From the NCBI RefSeq assembly GCF_047511655.1, contig NC_133397.1, positions 129,292,308 through 129,356,307 on the forward strand: a DNA stretch of 64,000 nt, written 5' to 3'. Below, in pieces: positions 33,266-44,575 of this stretch. The position numbers were made by a program, and so were the translations under genes. The stretch's first letter is position 1; every line of letters starts with the position of its first letter. The notes under the pieces are model-generated. The model was not told the DNA's origin, did not search any database, and saw only the letters and a program-made list of their open reading frames with translations. Source of the DNA: Castor canadensis. Lineage: Eukaryota; Chordata; Mammalia; Rodentia; Castoridae.

Positions 33266-34016
33266 AAAAAAATTTTTTATTTTAGAGGGCTGTGAGAGAA
33301 TTGGAACTGATCTTGTCTTTTGAGTCACAAAGGCTATATTTAAACATAGGTATAGAACAACTTTACTCTGCTGGCCTAAGAAGGCAACAGGGGACTTGGA
33401 AATTAGGTTTTAGGCCTTCAAGACTCACAAACAAGGACAAAGGCTGAGAAGGAGATGGCCAATGAAGTCCATATCAGTCAACTCTTGACACTCTACTGGC
33501 CACAGTGCTTGTTCAGGGGTGGTTATATTTTCTAAAGCTTTTTTAGTTGATGTGAAGCCTCAGACCTGTTTGATTCTTTGGCTAGTGATAACCTTTTTTT
33601 CCTCTGGGTTTGAAGATGGAAACATGTAGCTCTGAAAGCTGCTGATTCCATCGTGTGACAACTTGAAAAGTCAGCCTTAGGATACAAGTGAACCTCTAGA
33701 AGGTGAATGGAGAATCAAAGAAACTGACTCTTAGGTAACAGTGTTGAGATACTGAACCAAAACAACACCGAAGACTAAACTTCTGGTAATGGCATGATAG
33801 ATTATGTAAAATAATCTTCCATAGGTAAAATTAGAGAACTTTCATTTTTTAAGAAAAGTATGTGTGCGTGTATGTATTTTAGATAGCTATTTGGAAAGAA
33901 ATAAAAGAAAGCAGAAACTCAATTAGAAACAAAGGAACTACCTCTGAGGTAGTTCTTTTTTTAAAATGAAAGTTACAGAACAGAAAAGTATAAGAACAAA
34001 TGAAAAATGCACTCAA

Positions 34017-34132
34017 GCTGGGTGTGGTGGTGTATATCTGTAATGCCAGTGGATGGGAGGCTGAGGTTTTGAGTTTAAGGACAGCCTGGGCTACATAGCA
34101 AAGCCCTGTCTCAAAGGAAAAAAAAAAAAAGC
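34017..34132 (+). mobile_element. B1-type SINE
   Basis: 'agctgggtgtggtggtgtat' through 'agcctgggctacatagcaaa' to a long A tail. No ID unit follows directly. Confidence 0.87.
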
Positions 34133-34195
34133 GCTTACCAGATTTGGGACAACAAAGTAATTAACTTGAAGACAACAATAGAAAATACTCAAATT

Positions 34196-34290
34196 GGGGC
34201 TGGGGATGTAGCTTGGTGTTAGAGCACTTGCCAAGCATGTGTGGAGGCCTGGGTTTGATCCCCAGCACTGGGCAGGGGGTAGGGGTCAGC
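34196..34290 (+). mobile_element. ID SINE
   Basis: 'ggggctggggatgtagcttg' to 'gggtttgatccccagcact'. The usual A-rich tail is replaced by a G-rich stretch. Confidence 0.87.
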
Positions 34291-34461
34291 AACACAAAGA
34301 CATTAAAAAAATTCCTAAAGACTTGGAAATTAAGCAGTGTATTCAAAAATAGTCCATGGATCAAAGAGAATTGGTAAATATTTTAAACTGAATGATAATG
34401 TTTTCATTATCAAATGCCAGCATTAGTGGGACACAATAAAAATGCTGCTTAAAGAGAAATT

Positions 34462-34553
34462 TAGGGCTCAGAATGTAGCTCAGTGGTACAGTGCTTACCT
34501 AGCATGCAGGAGGTCCGGGTTTCAATCCTTACACCTGCAAAACAACAAAACCC
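34462..34553 (+). mobile_element. ID SINE
   Basis: 'cagaatgtagctcagtggta' to 'gggtttcaatccttacacc', followed by an (aac)n tail. Confidence 0.87.
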
Positions 34554-35090
34554 CTCATCTACTGAAAAAGAACATCAAAGCTAGAGAATTTATGCTGTCC
34601 TATTTCATGATTTAGCTATAAACTGGTAACGATCAACATGTAATAGTATTGGCGTAAGGATAGACATATAGAGCAATAGAACTAGAGAGCTCCAGAAATT
34701 GTGTATAGTCAATTGATTTTTCCTAAAAGGACTAAAGCAATTTAATAGAGAAAAGAAACTATTCAAGAAATAATGTCGGAACAACTGTATAACTGGAAAA
34801 GAATCAATTCCTACATTAACCATAAACAAAAAAATTAATTCAGGAAGTATCAGAGACCAAAGCATAAAAATTAAACCTATAAAGCTTTTAGAAGAAAATA
34901 TAATAGACTATCCTTAACCTTAGGGATGAAGGCATAGATAATATAAGAATGGCAGAATCTTGATAACTTGTTAAAGCTGGGCAATGGGTACATGCAGGCT
35001 CATTGTATGAGTCTGTTTACTTTCTGTACGTCTACTGTATTCTGAAAAGGTAGCCCACCACAGTACAGAACTTCTCATTTATTTGATTCC

Positions 35091-35665
35091 CTAAGTACTA
35101 TTTCTGTTATGTTACTCATAATCAAAAGCATCTCAGGTAAAACACTGGAGATTGTAGGGTTTTTTATTTAATATTTCATCTTTTCTGTGTAGCAGTATGC
35201 CTAATAGTTGGAGCTTAGTTTGGCAGACCTGGACCAGATGGAAGCCTGTTAGACACCAGAAGTTAGAAATTGTGTTCATCAACTGTCTGACTGTGAGTTA
35301 GACAGGAATTCCATCAGCACATGCACTGCAGTCTGGGCCAGTGGTCGTCCTCATACTCTGTTGTCAAATACCAGGTGCAGATGTTTTTCTTATCCTCGAA
35401 TGACAGATCACATAATAATATAAGGCTTATAAAACTTACAGAACATGGCAAAAGGAGCATCATTATGAAGATTTAGAGGAAGAACAACTCTTTACAATTA
35501 TTATTTATTATAAAATTACAGGAAAATTAAAACTTTTCTTAGTTTATTTAGGAAGACATAGGCCCTCTGGACTGAAGCATACAAGCATGGACTGAGATGA
35601 AAAGGGAGCAAGAAACATGGTAAAATGGTAAAATGACATGCAATAGCAGAATTAAAATATAAACC
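35091..35665. other. Intron 1, no recognised feature
   Basis: No gene or repeat family was recognised in this stretch. Confidence 0.45.
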
Positions 35666-35666
35666 A

Positions 35667-35740
35667 GAGGGCTGGGGACTTGGTTGAAGTGGTAGAATGT
35701 CTGCCTTGAAAGCAGGAGACCCTGAGTTCAATCCTCAGCA

Positions 35741-35773
<33 letters not shown>
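35667..35773 (+). mobile_element. ID SINE with (CA)n tail
   Basis: An ID unit ('tggttgaagtggtagaatg ... gagttcaatcctcagcac') runs directly into about 15 CA repeats at 35743-35773. The array has evidently replaced its A-rich tail. Confidence 0.9.
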
Positions 35774-35775
<2 letters not shown>

Positions 35776-36630
35776 TGGAGACAGTGAAAAGCAAGATTCA
35801 CACTGAGGTGTGCTGATGATGTGGAAGAACACACCTGAGAAATTGTCTTGGAAAGTAGAGGAGAAAAATGGAAGAGATGGAAACTGTGAGCTATGGATGA
35901 CAGCATTTTCCAGAACACCTGCGCAGAGAGTGAGCCAAAGAAGAGGTTGGGGTAGAGAATGTTGTATCTTGTTGCATTTTGTTTCATTCTTTTCTCCCTT
36001 ACTCCTGGCTCCCTTGTTATAGACATTCAGGTATGCCAAGGTTCAAAAATAATCTCAGATTCAAAATACACCATTCATGAGCCCTTCTGCATTGACTGAC
36101 AGAGAAATCAAGGTGAACTCAGAAATGGAACATGTGTTAAAAAGGCCTGCAGACTTCTAAAGGACTCCAGGAAGTATGAGGCCATCCCAACTGCTCAATA
36201 AACCCTACGGATTGGACTGTCTGTGCTGATGGATGTTACCAGGTTGGCATCTGGACTAAATTTAACTGTGTTTGATTTATGAGTTGTTATGCCCCCAGGA
36301 CAAAATTATATAATGGGCACAAACAATTCATCTGGAAAATCTCTCTTGAGTATTGTTTGCCACAAGATTCAGAGGTTCAATTAAGTGAGATAACAATACA
36401 ATGTTAGAAAAAGAAAATTCAGAAGTAAAAGACTGAAAGGAAATACTTCAAATGTTAAAGAAATTAATTGAATACTATGAGACAGTGGTTTTAAAATATA
36501 CTACTTTCTTGTATTTTGCAGCTTTTGAAATGAAAATGTGTTTTCAACAAAAAACTACAGATAAAGGAAAATTGATGAAAGTGCTATTACTAAGCAAAAA
36601 GAATATATGAAATTGTGTATATACACACAT
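35774..36630. other. Intron 1, no recognised feature
   Basis: Phrases around 36110-36310 could be an old LTR or DNA transposon, but I cannot assign them. Confidence 0.4.
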
Positions 36631-36632
36631 AC

Positions 36633-36714
36633 ATATTTGGCAGCACTGGGGGTTGAACTCAGTGCCTTATGCTTGCCAGGCAGGTGCTGTTAATGCTTGA
36701 GCTACTCTGCCAGC
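36633..36714 (-). mobile_element. ID-like SINE
   Basis: Reversed unit: 'gcactgggggttgaactcag' to 'gcttgagctactctgccagc'. It faces the plus-strand ID copy 54 bp away. Confidence 0.86.
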
Positions 36715-36767
36715 GATATGAAATAGTGGAACAAGAAAAAGACAAAAACAGTAAAGATTTCATTAAG

Positions 36768-36845
36768 TAGGGCTGGGAGTATGGCTCAAGTGACAGAGTA
36801 CCTGCCTAGCAAGTGCAAGGCCCTGAGTTCAACCCTGCAAAAAAT
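36768..36845 (+). mobile_element. ID-like SINE
   Basis: 'agggctgggagtatggctca', 'agtgacagagtacctgcct' and 'gccctgagttcaaccctgc' define the unit, which has a short A-rich tail. Confidence 0.87.
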
Positions 36846-36949
36846 TTTTTTAATTAAACAATTAAAATGGGAACACAAATGCTTTTCAAAGTATAGTATT
36901 AGTAAAACAATGTAAAAGGGACTATCAATCTGTCTTTCAGTCTATCTTT

Positions 36950-37036
36950 TTTTTTTTGGTAGTGGTGCTGGGAATGAATTCAGGGTCTCAGGTATGCTGG
37001 GAAAGTGTTCTACCTTTGAGCCAAACCCCCAGCTCC
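36950..37036 (-). mobile_element. ID SINE
   Basis: A T-tract is followed by reversed ID ('gtgctgggaatgaattcagg ... tttgagccaaacccccagc'). It is the third ID copy within 400 bp. Confidence 0.84.
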
Positions 37037-37539
37037 TTATTTAAAATTCTTAAATTTTATAGCCTAGAGGAGATGAAAACAAAGTCTTAATACTCTTGTG
37101 AGGTAACCTCTGATTTGATGCAAACAATTAAACCACATTCTGATGATCTTCAAGCCTGATGGCTTTTTAGGTAATTTCTGGGTGGAGAGCCAAGGGGCTG
37201 AGAACAAAACTCCTGTCCCTTGTCTTGTGCATTTTATAGATGACTTGCTTGCCCTTGGCAGTGACTACCCCAATTCAGTGCCTGTAAATAGAAGCAGAAT
37301 CAAACATTTAGTCATCATACCTACCTAGGCTCCATCTCTAGCAGTCGATAGTCCACCTGGTCATCCTTTCTCTATAAATACCTAAAGAGAAAAACAGAAA
37401 TCTCTATTATCTTGCTGGCTCTGGACAGTTTTACATTCTCATTCCCTACCTACCTGCCAACACTGGACAACACAAAGGTGACAAAAAAGTGCCTTCTCTG
37501 GGAGCCTCCCAACTGCCCAATGAATTTGGGGAGCCGTGA

Positions 37540-37880
37540 GTTGGTAAAAGCATTTTTCGAGACAGAGAGTAGGAGAAAGCAAATATTTATTAGGACACCA
37601 TTGAAAGGGGATATAATGGAGGACAGCTGTGCAAAGGAGCATAGCACATAGAGACAGGGTGTAGAGTAAGTTTTATACCTTCAGGTTAGGCCACTTTTGA
37701 TTGGCCATCTCCATTGTTATGGACCTTACTGATTGGTTGTCTCTTCCTGGGATCATGGTTTGAATTTCTCCATTAGGAAAACATCTCTGTTCCTTCTGGG
37801 CCTCTCAGGGGGCTGGATCCACTTCCACATTCCATCTGTTCCTTGGTATTTTTTTGTCTGCTATGTTTCCTTAAAATGGG
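37540..37880 (-). mobile_element. Candidate endogenous-retrovirus solo LTR
   Basis: On the minus strand the segment holds CCAAT boxes (plus-strand 'gattggcc' near 37698 and 'ctgattggttg' near 37730). A poly-A signal follows downstream (plus strand 'tatttattagg', near 37584). This spacing and order fit an LTR. No terminal repeats or target duplication could be fixed, and no coding part is attached. Confidence 0.4.
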
Positions 37881-38029
37881 GGCCTCCTCCACACTAGCCT
37901 CAGGTAAGGTTGCTGCAGAGAGTTCTCTGTATTGTATATGCTACTCCAGACTCAGGAAATCTTTCCCAATGTCTTCCTAGACACTTGACTGTCAGAACCT
38001 TATAGACCCTTCACTCTCGATCCTTCTTA

Positions 38030-39060
38030 CCTCCATCCCATCTGAGAGGAATTGGTCTTTCTCCAGACTGTTGTCAATCCTGAAACATCCTGCCCAAGAC
38101 CCACAACCACTCTTTTCCCAAGTCTCCTCCTTTGGATCCCACCATCCTTCCATCCTTAAGGGTGCTTAGAACGTAGAAAGTGCCTTGTTTTTTATTCCCC
38201 ATCACCGGACTCCCCTCTCTTTTGTTAGGCTGCCTTGTTTTACTTTGAAGTCTGTAGTTTATAGTTTTTTCACTCATTGTATTCTCTGTACATAATGTCT
38301 AGGTTTGGTCTGATATTCTCATCTTGTATTCTGCTTTCATGCTCTCCTTTTTTGGGAAGTCTTTCACTATTCTTTTATCTACAGTGTGATTCTAGAACAC
38401 AAAATTGCTTTCTCAATGCAATTGTGAACTCCTTGAGGACTCAGATAGTGCCTCATACTTTTCTTATGTAATCTAGGATGAAGCAACCTGGGATTAAAAA
38501 CATAATAACTTAAAAAGTGTTAGTAACATCAAGTAGTTATTAGCCTTCCAATTGTAGAACTCTGTTTTCCTCCAAACCCTTCCCCGGCTAGTTCATGGAG
38601 TCTCCAGGGATAGCTTAAATCTGTCTTCCAGCACAGTTCCCTGTGTCCTATGAATCTTTTTCTCTCAGCCACCACATCCCACATCCCTCATCCCTTTTAT
38701 ACTCTGACTACTATGGTAAATTCTGCCATTCCCATGCTCTGATATACAATCTTTTCTGAGAAGTTATTTTTCTGTTGGGTTCTTCACCTGGTCTAGTTCA
38801 AGCACAGTATTGGCTTGCTCCTCCAATACCATCTTCTCTCAGGCTTATGTGCTAGGATTCACTCCTTAGAATGAGCTCCTTCTTGGGAGGATGTTAGGAA
38901 CATGCCACAAGACTAACTAACCCACTAGCCAAATTTGTTTGAAACGTGCTTTGGACATCCAAGATTGAGTTCAGGGACCATCTCTTCCATGAAGTTATTC
39001 TTGAAGGAGTCACCTTCCTTCCATTTCTCCTTTCTTTCTTGTCTGTTTAAATATTTACTG
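38030..39060 (+). mobile_element. L2 fragments
   Basis: The run 'aattgtgaactccttgagga', 'ctcagatagtgcctcatac' (38420-38460) is typical of the L2 3' region. 'caagattgagttcagggacc', 'catctcttccatgaagtta' (38958-39000) is a second L2 phrase. Between them the match is patchy. Confidence 0.6.
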
Positions 39061-39129
39061 AGCCTGGAATTGTACATGATGGAATAAACACATGTAAAAA
39101 TTAATTACAATACTGTATACTCAGTGCAA

Positions 39130-40470
39130 CAATAGAAATTTTTTTATTAGTGTGTACTAATTATACAGAGGGGTTAAATCATGGTGTTTCATACAGGCAT
39201 ATATTGTACATTGATCAGATTAAACCCCTCGATTGCTCTCTCTGTTCTCTATACCATCTCTCTCCCTGTTTTTCAGTGAGTTGCTTTGTGCCACCTTCAT
39301 ACATAGACACAATGTATTTTGGCATGTTTCCCCTATCACATCATTCTCTTTCCATCTCCCTCCTTCCTCTCGTCCCTCCAGCACACAGTCCCTCAATTTA
39401 CAGTCATATTTTTGTATATATATATATGTACACATCAATATATATTTTAGGTCTAGATTCCACATATGGGAGAGAACATGTGACCTTTGTCTTCCTGAAC
39501 CTGGCTTACTTTTTAAAATATCTCCAGTTCCATCTATTTTTCTGCAAACACCATATTTCATTCTTATTTATGGCCAATTAATGCTCCATTGTGTATATAT
39601 ACCACATTTTCTTTATTCAGTTATTGTTTGAAAGGCTTCTAGGCTGATTCCAGAGTTTGGCTGTTGGAAATGGTACTGCTATAAACGTGGGTGTACAGGT
39701 GTCTCTGTTGTAGCCTGACTTAGCGTTTCTTTGGATATGTACCCAAGACTGGTATCACCAGCTCATATGGTGGTTTTATTTTTAGTTTTTTGAGGAGCCT
39801 CCATGCTGCTTTCCATTGTGGACTGTGCTAATTTACATTCCCAGTAGTGTATAAAGGATCCTCTCTCCCCCATTCTCACTAGCACATGTTGTTTGAATTC
39901 TTTTTTTTTTAAATAAATAAATTTCTGTTGTGTGTAAGTATTCAGTTGTGGTTTTTTTTTCTTTTTGTTAAATAAATATATTCATTGTATTGGGGAGATT
40001 CATTGTGACAATTCCAAATAGACTTACATTGTACATTGGGCAGATCACGCCTGCTATCTCTCCCCCTCGATCCCCTTCCCACCCCACTTAAAGCCATTGT
40101 AAGAGGTTTCTTTGTTCCATTTCATGTAAATATATGAAGCCCATCCACCATATTCCCTCACCTCCATCTCCTTCATTCACCCTCCCCATTCCATGAATAT
40201 ACCCCAGCTGTGATATTTTTGCCACAGCTGCCCAAATAGATGAAGACACAGATGTAGAATGGGAAACAGCTTCCTCTGAGACCAAGCCAAGGCCAGTGGG
40301 CTTGAATTCTTGATACACATTATGACTAGGATGAGATGAAATCTCAATGTTTTGATCTGCATTTCCTTGATGGCCAGGAAGTTGAACTTTCTTCATGTAT
40401 TTATTGGCCATTTGTACTTCTTCCAAGACTTGTCTGTTCAGTTCACTTGCCCATTTATTAATTGGGTTGC
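39130..40470 (-). mobile_element. L1 copy with a younger L1 nested in it
   Basis: The reversed L1 3' UTR and ORF2 end read from 39130 ('ttgtacattgatcagattaa', 'cacatatgggagagaacatg', 'ggtactgctataaacgtgg') to 39902. They resume at 40302 ('gatgagatgaaatctcaatg', 'catttccttgatggccagg') up to about 40470. The gap is the nested insertion at 39903-40301. Confidence 0.82.
39903..40301 (-). mobile_element. Chimeric lineage L1 insertion with 3' transduction
   Basis: Flanked by perfect 10-bp copies of ttgaattctt at 39893-39902 and 40302-40311. In minus-strand order it contains about 105 bp not related to L1 (about 40196-40301), then L1 3' UTR (about 39969-40195), an A-rich tail (39952-39968), 41 bp of other sequence (39911-39951) and a second A tail (39903-39910). 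This two-tail order is that of a 3' transduction. Confidence 0.82.
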
Positions 40471-40479
40471 AACAACATA

Positions 40480-41215
40480 GATGTATTACAGAGCCAAGCA
40501 TGAAAGAGTTCCTAGAGTGGGCCTGGGGACTCTGGAGGACATGACTTCTGAGTGAGCTATGAAGGGTGAAGAGACACCAGATGCTCAGGTTGGTGAAAGG
40601 TACTCTGGCAGAAGACAGCACACGCAAAGGCCTAAACACATGAAGTAGCACTGGAGTTCAGAAACGGTGAGCGGTTGGTTAGCATCTGCAGCGTGAAGGG
40701 CAGAAGGGAGGTGAGGTGGTGGTGAAAGATGAATCTGGGGTTACAGGAAATATTTTACTTGCTCACATCTTTTATGTTTGGGCAACTCTTTAGTTAAGAG
40801 GGTGCAGGATCTTTAGCTGGAGATGTTTTCATTCCAAAACAGAAGCTGTCATTGTAATTTTTGATTCTTCCCTTCATAGACTTTTGCAAGGTTTTGTTGT
40901 CATTTAGCTACATTTTAGAGCTTGTGATGTGGGTGATCATCAAAAGGCAGATGTGCTCTGGAGTTTGCATCTTGTTGAGACTGTAAGGTCTGCCTACGCA
41001 AACAGTGCAGAGTATTACCAAGTACTCTACAGACTACTGCAAACTAAAATTGTAAAAATAGTAAATAAACAATCTTGATTAAGAGTTATAGGAATTATTG
41101 GAAAAGTATGGGTTTAAAAAGAAAGAACCTAATTTTGGCTTAAGAAGAACAACAACTGTCAGAGGTAGGTGACTATGGAAAATGAAAATTGAGGAGTGCA
41201 CTTTTAAATTAGAAA
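40480..41215. other. Intron 1, mostly unassigned
   Basis: The sequence at about 40530-40700 ('gagtgagctatgaagggtga', 'cacacgcaaaggcctaaaca') recalls an old mammalian interspersed repeat, but the family is uncertain. Nothing else was recognised. Confidence 0.4.
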
Positions 41216-41218
41216 ATT

Positions 41219-41433
41219 TTTTTTTTTGGCAGCATTGGGGTTTGAACTCAGGTCCTCATTTTGCTAGGCAGGTACTAATCACTTGAGTCACTCATTAGCT
41301 GTTTTTTGTGTTAGGTATTTTTGAGATAGGGTCTCACTTTTTGTCCAGGCTGGCCTCAAACTATGATCCTCCTTATCTCTGCCTCCTGAGTAACTTGGAT
41401 TATAGCCATGAGCCCCTGGTGCCTGGCTGAATT
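41219..41433 (-). mobile_element. Composite B1-ID SINE
   Basis: Reversed ID ('ggggtttgaactcaggtcc'), linker 'gttttttgtgttaggtat', and reversed B1 ('ccaggctggcctcaaacta'). Confidence 0.87.
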
Positions 41434-41640
41434 AGAAACATTTCAATATTCTGCTGTTTATGAGTAAGAAATGACCTCCTACCTATACCAACCTTTGAGC
41501 TTTGTAGTATAAGTAGGACACATTTATTTTTCTAATTTTTTTCTTTATATCAAATATATTTTCTTATTTGCTACTAAAGACATAAGCCTGTGTTAGGTTT
41601 TATGTCTTTAGTTAAAAGTTACTTTCTGCTAATTTTATTT

Positions 41641-41745
41641 ATTTTAACATTTTTATTTATTTATTCTGTGGTGCTGGGGATCAAACCCAGGAGCTCAGGT
41701 ATTTAAGGCAAGTGCTTTACCACTGAGTTATACCCCAGCCCTCCA
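41641..41745 (-). mobile_element. ID SINE with TSD
   Basis: Reversed ID ('ggtgctggggatcaaaccca ... gagttataccccagccc') between perfect 12-bp copies of ctaattttattt at 41629-41640 and 41746-41757. Confidence 0.92.
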
Positions 41746-41825
41746 CTAATTTTATTTTCATGAATTCAGTTTGCCTTGGAGGATTTTTTATTATTGTTTA
41801 TATAAAATGGATTCTTTTGAGAGCA

Positions 41826-42112
41826 GAGTATAGTGGTTCATGGCTGTAATCCCAACTACCTGGGAGGCGTAGTTCAAGAGGCTAAGTGGTTTGAGGTCGG
41901 CCTGAGCAAAAAATTAGGGAGGCACAGGTATGAGGATCATGGTCCAAGTTAGGTTGTACGTAAAAAACATGAGACCCTATCCAAAAAATAACTAAAGCAA
42001 AAAAAAAAAAAAATCAACAAGGGGGAGGGCTGGTGTAGTGGCTGAAGTGGTAGAGTGCCTGCCTAGCAAGCTTGAGGCCCTCAGTTCAAAGCTCCAGTAT
42101 TGCCAAAAGTTT
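41826..42112 (+). mobile_element. Polymeric B1-B1-ID SINE
   Basis: A first B1-like unit ('gagtatagtggttcatggc') is followed by a partial second unit ('aggtatgaggatcatggtcc ... gagaccctatccaaaaa'). Then comes the 'aataactaaagcaaaa' linker shared with the elements at 22988 and 52327, and a full ID unit. Confidence 0.8.
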
Positions 42113-42114
42113 CT

Positions 42115-42965
42115 GTATTTCTGCCAAGCCACTCCTCTGGGAGTATCTCAGCCCCTCCCTTCATTTCTTTGCTCTCAAAAATATGCCACAGCCTCAGCCC
42201 TTTTCCTTGTAGAGTGTACTAAGCCGGCACTTTCTCCTTGTCCCTCTGGTCCTCACGTTGCTTCCACTCTGCTGGCGCGCTCTTTCTTCTGTAATGCTAG
42301 TGCAGGCTTTTGGCAGGCCATGAGGATGTCTGTGTGGGCCTTTCTAGACCCTTGATCATCAGGTATATCTCACACACTGACACGAACATGGATAATATGG
42401 ACTCACTCATGTCAAGACGTGACATCACTCGTGCAAGCACATGAAGCGAGAGCTTGGGGACACACCCATCCACACTGGGACAGGGACAGCCCAAGAAGCA
42501 CTGGTGGCTGACACTATGAAAGCTGACCAGCTGGACTCGACCACTAGAGGCATTTGTCGCATCCTTCGCACTCGCAGTCCACCAGCATCGGGGACCATTC
42601 CTGCTGCCTCTCCTTGCCAGCCTTCTCCCTGCTGTGGCGGGCGACCTTCCTTGGTTTCCTGTGTTGCAGCACTGGTCCACCGCGACCAGTACCATCTAGC
42701 TCGGGCCTCCTGCCACATGTCAGCCGCTCAGCTCCTTAGTCCGGTACCATGCTCACCTTTTCCCCAGCAGCCTTCCAGTGGACTGAGTGGTCTCGGGAGG
42801 CCCCCCGAGATCCCCACCGAGGACCCTTCTCCTACTTGGTGAGCCCTCAATAAATGTGTGCACTGATCCTGTGGCTCTGGGTTCTCCTTCACGTGTGTCG
42901 CTGGCCAAGGGTGGTTGAACGCCATGATTGAGTGCACACTTTCGTGGGCCTGTTCACTACACACT
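42115..42965 (+). mobile_element. Candidate ERV LTR-like GC-rich block
   Basis: This block is clearly richer in G+C and CpG than its surroundings. It has a poly-A signal aataaa at 42849-42854, followed by a 'gtggctctgggttctccttc' stretch that resembles the R/U5 part of a retroviral LTR. Open frames on both strands (about 100-133 codons) are likely by-products of GC content. Ends are not fixed, and a processed pseudogene remains possible. Confidence 0.4.
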
Positions 42966-43049
42966 CAAATTGAAGAGATGCTGTGTTTGGATCAACCCCT
43001 CCAAAGGAAGGATGGAGGAACCTTTCACTTTCTCTTTTATACTCTATGG

Positions 43050-43131
43050 TTTTTTTTTTTTTTTTTTTGGTGGCTCTGGGGTTTGAACCCAAGGCCTTGT
43101 GCTTTTACCGCTTGAGCCACTCCACCATCCT
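43050..43131 (-). mobile_element. ID-like SINE
   Basis: T20 is followed by reversed ID ('ctggggtttgaacccaagg ... cgcttgagccactccacc'), with a deletion in the middle of the body. Confidence 0.85.
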
Positions 43132-43139
43132 GTGTACTT

Positions 43140-43960
43140 CGTTTATATTTGACAATGAGCTTTTGCTATTCTTGTAATTAAAAGGTAAACATGATTCAGT
43201 TTGCAAAAATGAAATTCAGTAATATAGACTGTAGTACTATTCCAGGTCTATTAAATTAACATTACTATATAGATTTACAATTCCACCCTTTCACATCACA
43301 TCCCTACTACCACTACTACCAACACTGCAAAAACAAAAACAAAAACAAAAAAACCGTAAGGAAATAATTCAAAAGAAGGAAAATCTAAAATCTGTATGTA
43401 GCCTTGTCTACATGCAAAAAAGTTGAGGAAATAAAGTCAAAGAAGAGGAAAAGTTAGGTAAATAATGATGTATCAACTAGATGAAATATTATTGCAATAC
43501 TGAAAACTATTGTCATAAAACTATGTCAACAACTTAGAATGTTTATAGTACAAAAAGAATAGAAAATTATATGTACACTGATTATAGCTGTGTATAAAAT
43601 GAATTGCATGGGGATAATCAGACAGGAAAATGGATGATGAGAACCGCCATTCTTCTAGTGTAGTGGAATTACAGGCAGATTTAAAAATTGTATTTTCTTT
43701 TCATGAAATTGGAAAAATATAGAGTTTCAGGTTGTCAATTGGTTCAGATTATTGTTCTGGTACTTTTGCAGTAAAGGAAGGACTCTGAAATCTGTACCCC
43801 CTTTCTATTCTCTCATTGGCCAGAATAATTATGTCCTAGAAAGAAGGAAACCTCAACTTTCTTACAAAATTATAAAATGAACACTCTCAGGGCATATGAC
43901 ACTAGAATGGTCCCTGGGGGGAGAGTGCAGACTCCATTTACAGAAGGCTTTAAAAGAAAT
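43140..43960. other. Intron 1, no recognised feature
   Basis: The stretch contains an (aaaac)n run at 43330-43352. No gene or repeat family was recognised. Confidence 0.45.
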
Positions 43961-43964
43961 CCTG

Positions 43965-44575
43965 GCTCCTGGCAACCACTAATTTACTTTCTGCCTCTAT
44001 GGATTTGTCTGTTCTGGACATTTCATATAAATGGAAATCATGTAGTATGTGGTTTTTTCCTATCATCTCAAAGTACAAGTACAGGTTATTATTTATGTTA
44101 TTATCATATTATTGTTGTACTTGGGGTACATTGTGGTATTTACAAAAGTGCTTACTTACAATATGTCTTAGTTAAATTCACTGCCACTATGTGGCCTTTT
44201 GCTTCTGGCTTCTTTTACTTAGTGTAATGCTTTCATGGCACACCCATGTTGTAATACGTATCACTACTTCATTGCTTTTTATGATGAAATAATATTCCAT
44301 GGCATAAATATTTTGTTTACTCATCAGTAGATAGTTGGATTGTTTCCATTTTTTGCTATTATTTACAATAGCAAGTAGTTATGAACACTTGGAAAATTGT
44401 CTGAATTTTGTGTGAGTATACGTTTTCAGTTCTTTTGAGCATATACCTAGCAGTGGAATTGCTAAGACACGTGGCAGACTTTGTTTAACATTTCTGAGGT
44501 GTTGTCAACCTGTTTTCCAAAGCAGGTGCACTATTTTACATGCCCACCAGAAATGTAGGAGGGTCCTTGATGTCT
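43965..44575 (-). mobile_element. Old L1M with a short L1 3'-end insertion
   Basis: Reversed L1M phrases include 'cctggcaaccactaattta', 'gacatttcatataaatgga', 'ataatattccatggcataaa' and 'cctagcagtggaattgcta'. About 44062-44195 breaks this reading with what looks like another, also reversed, L1 3' end. Confidence 0.75.

Larger units (their letters stand above)
34133..35090 (+). mobile_element. Old L1M ORF2 fragment with ID insertions
   Basis: The region around 34430-34470 ('ggacacaataaaaatgctgc', 'ttaaagagaaatttaggg') and 34580-35080 ('tggcgtaaggatagacata', 'ctttagggatgaaggcata'-like) follow L1M wording. Two ID SINEs, at 34196-34290 and 34462-34553, split it. Confidence 0.62.

Noticed and set aside
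40088..40651. 187-codon minus-strand open frame
   Set aside because: It runs through the nested L1 insertion, its foreign 5' segment, the older L1 and flanking DNA, so it cannot be an ancestral gene. The foreign segment is reported separately.
42297..42842. Overlapping open frames of 97-133 codons on both strands
   Set aside because: They occur in several frames of a GC-rich block, as expected from low stop-codon density. None resembles a known protein.
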